In this document: positions 6,997 through 10,257 of the stretch, one piece after another | Position numbering within the stretch: position 1 is the first letter of the stretch | How the letters are laid out: each line of letters opens with the position of its first letter | DNA from: Cephalothrix spiralis | Lineage: Eukaryota > Nemertea > Palaeonemertea > Archinemertea > Cephalotrichidae | Assembly (NCBI GenBank): GCA_032353305.1 | Contig: JAUCNG010412359.1 | Location: 1-10,257 of the forward strand | Reading direction: 5' to 3' | Length of the DNA stretch: 10,257 bases | The notes under the pieces: generated by a model | What the model was told of the DNA's origin: nothing | Seen by the model: the letters and a program-made list of their open reading frames with translations, nothing else | The model's database searches: none | Position numbers and translations under genes: made by a program

Positions 6997-7490
6997 TATA
7001 TTCCCCGGTAAAAGATGATCTTTATTGACCAGTAAAACCCTTTGGTAGTTTTGATCAATGATGTCCCGATATCATTTCCTTAAAATTCAAAAAGCGGCGG
7101 TTGCTCAATTTTTGAAAAATGCGCATGCGTGGTCGAGTTTTAGTGTTTCGCATGCGCAGGTCTCAAAATTACAGCGGATTATGGTAAAATAGGGACATGT
7201 TTCTATCTGACCTTAATATGACTACATGATGTAAAATCAGCCGTTACCGTGTTATTAACGAATCAAAGATAATGACGTCATACCTATTTATTTGGTAATA
7301 ACTCTGTAGCGGCTGATTTGGTGTCAATGAATTACGGACATTTAGGCGACTTTCGCATGCGCAACACTGAAACTCGATCGCGCATGCGCATTTCTCGAAA
7401 ATTGAGAAACCGGCGATTTTGAAATTTTGATGAAAATATATCGGGACAACATGACTGGTCAACAACCGTCATATTTTACCGGGTAATATA
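6997..7490. mobile_element. Long foldback (MITE-like) element, copy D
   Basis: Seen: TATATTCCCCGGTAAAAGATGA at the left end matches, in reverse complement, the right end TCATATTTTACCGGGTAATATA ending at 7490. The arms continue through TTGACCAGT, TGTCCCGATAT, CTCAATTTT.GA.AAATGCGCATGCG and TCGAGTTT.AGTGTT.CGCATGCG. The middle carries AAATCAGCCGTTACCGTGTTATTAACGAA and its partner, shared with copy A (GTTATTAACGAAT..A..GATAATGACGT at 7251 against 462, two mismatches in 28). CATGTTTCTATCTG at 7196-7209 is the family core word in reverse. The outer arms differ from copy A, so the family has a shared core and variable ends. Confidence 0.87.
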
Positions 7491-8120
7491 GTGACATCAA
7501 GGCTAAAGAACTTAAAAACTTGTTTTACCACTTTTTCACACTTTCATGATAAGTGAAGGTTGTAATTTATCTATGTTATCCCACCGGAAGTACCCGAATC
7601 GAACCGGATAAACAGAATATGACAATAATATACAGAAAAAAAGTGGAAGGAAATTAAATGATTTCCTTCTGTCTAGAGGGGCAAATCACGATATATTATT
7701 GTACGTCAACAACCTACAGCTAGGTGATGGAGCCGTATGTTTGACGACCGCGTGTCTGGATCGGGTCGAGTTCAGGTTGACATTTTGTTTCAGGGGTCGA
7801 GGCCGGGTTAGTAGTAATGATTGCGTTATAAAACCCTCTATCGACGGCCTTGGCTAGTATGTCATATAGGCCTACCCGCAGTAATTATTCTGGTGTTAAG
7901 AAACTCTACATAGCTTTTGAAACAATTTTTACTCGGTGAAAACGAATGTTGGGGTCGGGCTCCCACGTCGGGTTTCTGTGTATAAGACATGCTGGTCAAG
8001 GCCATCGAGATCGGATCGGGGTTTTCACAATGTGACCCAGACCTGTCCACTCATAAGGCGTAGCATCATCAATCATCATAACCTTCATTAATGGTTGATT
8101 AGCACATTAATCCGTGCTTA

Positions 8121-8358
8121 AATGATTATAGAAGAAAATCCACAATGTTGCCAAAAAGCAAAACTAAATATTTGAATATTTATTTTTATTTACTAACGTT
8201 TCGCTCTAGGTCATGGAGCATCATCAGAGTTATAACAAAATTAAATCTTTACAAATTATTTATACTTGATAGAGCGAAACGTTAATAATTAAAAATAAAT
8301 ATTCAAATATTTATTTTTACTTTTTGGCAACATTTTGGGTTTTTCTTCTAAAATCATT
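8121..8358. mobile_element. Foldback element with 87-base arms
   Basis: Seen: the left arm 8121-8207 (AATGATTATAGAAGAAAATC ... AACGTTTCGCTCT) is matched in reverse complement by 8271-8358 (AGAGCGAAACGTTAATAATT ... AAATCATT). Arms contain ATGTTGCCAAAAAG and AAATATTTGAATATTTATTT. The 63-base loop includes GGTCATGGAGCATCATCAGA. The minus strand across the end of the left arm and the start of the loop resembles a hammerhead ribozyme core. Elements with such cores next to GAAACGTT words are known from Penelope-like retroelement repeats, but no reverse transcriptase is present here. Confidence 0.85.
8198..8227 (-). other. Hammerhead-ribozyme-like core motif, unproven
   Basis: Seen on the minus strand, in order: CTGATGA (8227-8221), a single T (8220), GCTC (8219-8216), a nine-base loop, GAGC (8206-8203) and GAAAC (8202-8198). 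Known: hammerhead cores read CUGANGA, stem II, GAAA. The extra T between CTGATGA and stem II is unusual. A stem III partner for GAAACGTTA exists in the right arm (TTAACGTTTC on the minus strand), but I could not form stem I next to it. It may be a relic or a chance match. Confidence 0.35.
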
Positions 8359-9074
8359 ACCTTCGTTGACTACGGTACAATTTTCGCTAATATCTTATTT
8401 TATAAATATAGAAAGTGGATCATTTTGATTAATCCGATCACATATGTTTTGAGTATGATATGCGATCTTCATTAAATATGTCGATGGATATTATACTATT
8501 TTACTACCACCCTAATTTGTAATGCGATACACATGATATCGAAAAAGTTCACATGCGATGGTTAATTGGATCTAGAAACTAGTATCGCGTGAGTTATTTA
8601 AAGATAATCTATTTTCTATTGCGACATTGATATTGTCTCTTTCATTGTATCATTAATCTAGAAAACTATTAACCTTTTATAAACGGATTTACTGAATAAG
8701 GCGTGGCTGGGTTTCAGGGTAACTCGGTCATACAAAACCCGATACCTCCCCGAACTCGATTGTCCCGACTCCGATCCGTCGCCGAAAGCGGCGTACCAGA
8801 CCCAGAATGTTTTTGGAAAAAATAAGCCAACTTCACTAAGTAAAAATTGTTCCAATTGTTATTTTGAGTTTCTGAACACCATTCGAGGGAATAATTATAT
8901 GATGACCAGGGCTGTTGAGAGAGGGTTATTGCTCAATATGTAACCCGCCACTGCACTGATACGATACGACACGAAGGATCAAACCGGAACCTGACTCAAA
9001 AGGTCAACCTGAATGAACCCGATCCGAAACTCCTACTCCAAACTCGGTAGTCGATTTCTAAACCGACAACCCTT

Positions 9075-9357
9075 AAGCCTACCGCACACTAGTCCGCAGA
9101 ATCGCAAGAACCTTAGAACGCAACAAAAATCAAACATGTATTGTAAGCCTAACCCATACTGGTATAATCGCAGGAACGCTATAACGCCGATCATGTTTGA
9201 TTTTTGTTGCGATCTTGCGGAATTGCGATGATGCCCCCACACACTAGGATAAGCGTTCCTGCGATTATGCGAACTAGTGTGGGTTAATGCTTACACGTTT
9301 GATTTTTGTTGCGTTCTAGCGTTCTTGCGATTCTGCGGACTAGTGTGCGGTAGGCTT
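9075..9357. mobile_element. Palindromic MITE-like element with internal sub-repeats
   Basis: Seen: 106-base arms at 9075-9180 and 9252-9357 are reverse complements of each other with few changes, beginning AAGCCTACCGCACACTAGTC at the left end. Inside the arms a unit of the form CACACTAGT.CGCA.AATCGCA.GAACGCT is repeated, and CAACAAAAATCAAAC occurs at 9121, with reverse copies near 9197 and 9298. The spacer 9181-9251 is a further reversed partial copy (CATGTTTGATTTTTGTTGCG). The two overlapping open frames on opposite strands here simply mirror the palindrome. No protein is encoded. Confidence 0.87.
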
Positions 9358-9612
9358 TAGCTCGGCACAACAAAATATTTATTTTGCCGCGGACGAAATT
9401 GTTTGAAATGTTTGATTGTTGCCGCCGCCGTCGGACTTTTGTTTTGTAAACTTGGTCCGTAAGCCAATCAATAAAAATGGCCTAACATATTTTTTATATG
9501 ATTCCCATTTGGGTGTTTGGTCAGACTGAGGTACTAACGTGTTAGTCAAGCTTATTTGATGTAATTAATTCAGACTTTAATATATTATAACATTTTTCTT
9601 TATCTTTTTCAG

Positions 9613-9661
9613 CTTTTTGGAAATATATGTTACGTTTGCAATACAGTTATAACTGGAGATG
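9613..9661 (+). CDS. stck: PINCH/LIMS internal exon, start of LIM5
   Basis: Seen: TTTTTCAG precedes the exon and GTAAGA follows. It encodes LFGNICYVCNTVITGD and then one base of the next codon, so it ends in phase 1. Known: human PINCH-1 reads LFGDVCFHCNRVIEGDV and fly reads LFGNLCFVCNQVIGGDV, so the split codon is expected to be Val (G plus TN). C-x2-C in CYVC gives the first two zinc ligands of LIM5. The rest of LIM5 (expected ALNKAWC region) and the basic C-terminal tail must lie beyond position 10257. The whole downstream part of the window is therefore intron. Confidence 0.94.
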
Positions 9662-10257
9662 GTAAGAATTATTGTTTTGGAAATATGCTTCCAATACCTG
9701 TGCACTGCGTTTTGTTAGGGCTCCGTTACACTACCCGATTTTAAGCTGCCGATTAACCAAATTTGACCAAATCCTGCGATGCGTGACTGAAAATACAAAA
9801 TGGTATTGTTAATACAATCTTGAATTTTCAGTCACGCAACACAGGATTTGATCAAATTTGGTTAAATCGGGACGAGGTCGGCAGCTAAAAATCGACCAAG
9901 TATAACTGAGCCTTAACCAAGATTAGAATCGTAATAGGATAGTCCAAACCAGATATAAGCACCGCAGGCCAGGGCTAGGGGGCTTACTCTAAAAATCGTT
10001 GTGCTCCATATAATATGCCCTCAAAGGCAGTGGAACAATATAGCGCGATGGTCCTCCATTCCGCGGAGGCAATCCTCATGGATGTCGAACACAGACCGTT
10101 TAATGGGCGGCTCGATCAGTATTTTAGCGAGGTTCAGATCACGAACGTGTACGTGTACGCGAACGTGTAGGAATTTTTTGTGCGTAATACGTCATCAATT
10201 TATGCGCGACCCACACGTTTCGCGGACGTTCTGTACGTGAGAAGTGGTGATTACACG
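9662..10257 (+). other. Partial intron downstream of the LIM5 exon
   Basis: This starts with the donor GTAAGA, and the next exon is not reached. It contains a small foldback element (9714-9917) and a GC-richer last part (about 10020-10257) with repeated ACGTG words: ACGAACGTGTACGTGTACGCGAACGTG near 10141 and ACACGTTTCGCGGACGT near 10212, partly complementary to each other. The latter may be the start of another element cut by the window edge. The 79-codon frame at 10001-10240 shows no familiar protein features. Confidence 0.8.
9714..9917. mobile_element. MITE-like element with Harbinger-like ends
   Basis: Seen: the left end GGGCTCCGTTACAC (9718) and the right end, read in reverse complement, GGCTCAGTTATAC, form a terminal inverted repeat. 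TTA is found immediately outside on both sides (9715-9717 and 9912-9914), fitting a three-base target duplication. Arms also share AGCTGCCGA, AACCAAATTTGA.CAAATCCTG and TGCGTGACTGAAAAT. The 204-base length, lack of a reading frame and TTA duplication suggest a non-autonomous PIF/Harbinger-type element; that class assignment is inference. Confidence 0.75.

Larger units (their letters stand above)
7758..9025. repeat. Large diverged inverted-repeat pair, arms about 7758-8040 and 8700-9025
   Basis: Seen: read in reverse complement, the right arm reproduces the left arm block by block: GGATCGGGT, TTCAGGTTGAC.TTTTG..TCAGG, ACCCTCT.TC.AC.GCC.TGG, AGTAATTATTC or its counterpart ATAATTATTCC, TGGTGTT.AGAAACTC, GAACAATTTTTACT..GTGAA, CTGGT and GGATCGG.G. 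The similarity is partial, with indels, so this is an old inverted duplication or two opposite insertions of one element. Both arms are GC-richer than the surrounding intron and rich in ACCCGA/TCGGGT words. Between the arms lies the foldback at 8121-8358. Exact ends are uncertain. Confidence 0.7.
6851..9612 (+). other. PINCH intron of about 2.8 kb between LIM4 and LIM5
   Basis: The donor is GTAAGT and the acceptor TTTTTCAG. It holds foldback copy D (6997-7490), a large inverted pair (about 7758-8040 and 8700-9025) with another foldback between its arms (8121-8358), and a palindromic element with sub-repeats (9075-9357). Segments 7491-7750, 8360-8690 and 9358-9600 are AT-rich apart from a CCGCCGCCG stretch near 9422-9432, and nothing else was recognised in them. 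Confidence 0.87.

Noticed and set aside
389-7390. Recurring GCGCATGCGC words as a CRISPR array
   Set aside because: Spacing is irregular over kilobases, the copies lie in paired arms of foldback elements, and the host is an animal.
8121-8358. Penelope-like retroelement
   Set aside because: No reverse transcriptase or endonuclease coding is present; only the hammerhead-like word and GAAACGTT motif hint at it.
9013-9242. Opposite-strand overlapping frames of 72 and 69 codons
   Set aside because: Both are produced by the palindromic element, which reads similarly on each strand.

Overview
This window is a piece of an animal nuclear genome, most likely an arthropod and probably an insect. The exons encode a LIM-domain protein whose residues match PINCH (LIMS1 in vertebrates, steamer duck in Drosophila), and several stretches look more like the fly protein than the human one. 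The rest is AT-rich, non-coding and full of foldback repeats. I cannot name the species.

Layout: the gene runs on the + strand and both of its ends lie outside the window. Five internal exons are visible: 1608-1685, 2266-2361, 4686-4740, 6758-6850 and 9613-9661. All have AG/GT borders and their reading phases join exactly, giving about 124 codons. They cover most of LIM domain 3, all of LIM domain 4 and the first zinc knuckle of LIM domain 5. LIM1, LIM2, the rest of LIM5 and the C-terminus are outside. No other protein gene is supported on either strand, and no complete RNA gene is seen.

The introns make up about 96 percent of the window and are built largely from palindromic or inverted-repeat elements. 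Four related foldback elements (about 257-759, 2604-2912, 5131-5458 and 6997-7490) sit in four of the six introns. They share a 15-base core word and repeated GCGCATGCGC sites. Other foldbacks lie at 4226-4352, 5702-6184, 8121-8358, 9075-9357 and 9714-9917. A large, diverged inverted pair has arms at about 7758-8040 and 8700-9025. There is also a direct-repeat pair (3111-3312 and 3739-3977) flanking a 95-base palindrome, two tRNA-like fragments (about 1200-1233 and 1389-1433) and two short tandem repeats.

The protein, by family knowledge, is a scaffold of the ILK-PINCH-parvin complex at integrin adhesions. The most unusual aspects of the DNA are the density of foldbacks in one gene's introns, the NRF-1-like palindromes carried by the four-copy family, and a hammerhead-like core motif on the minus strand at 8198-8227. 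No evidence was found for a new multi-gene system.
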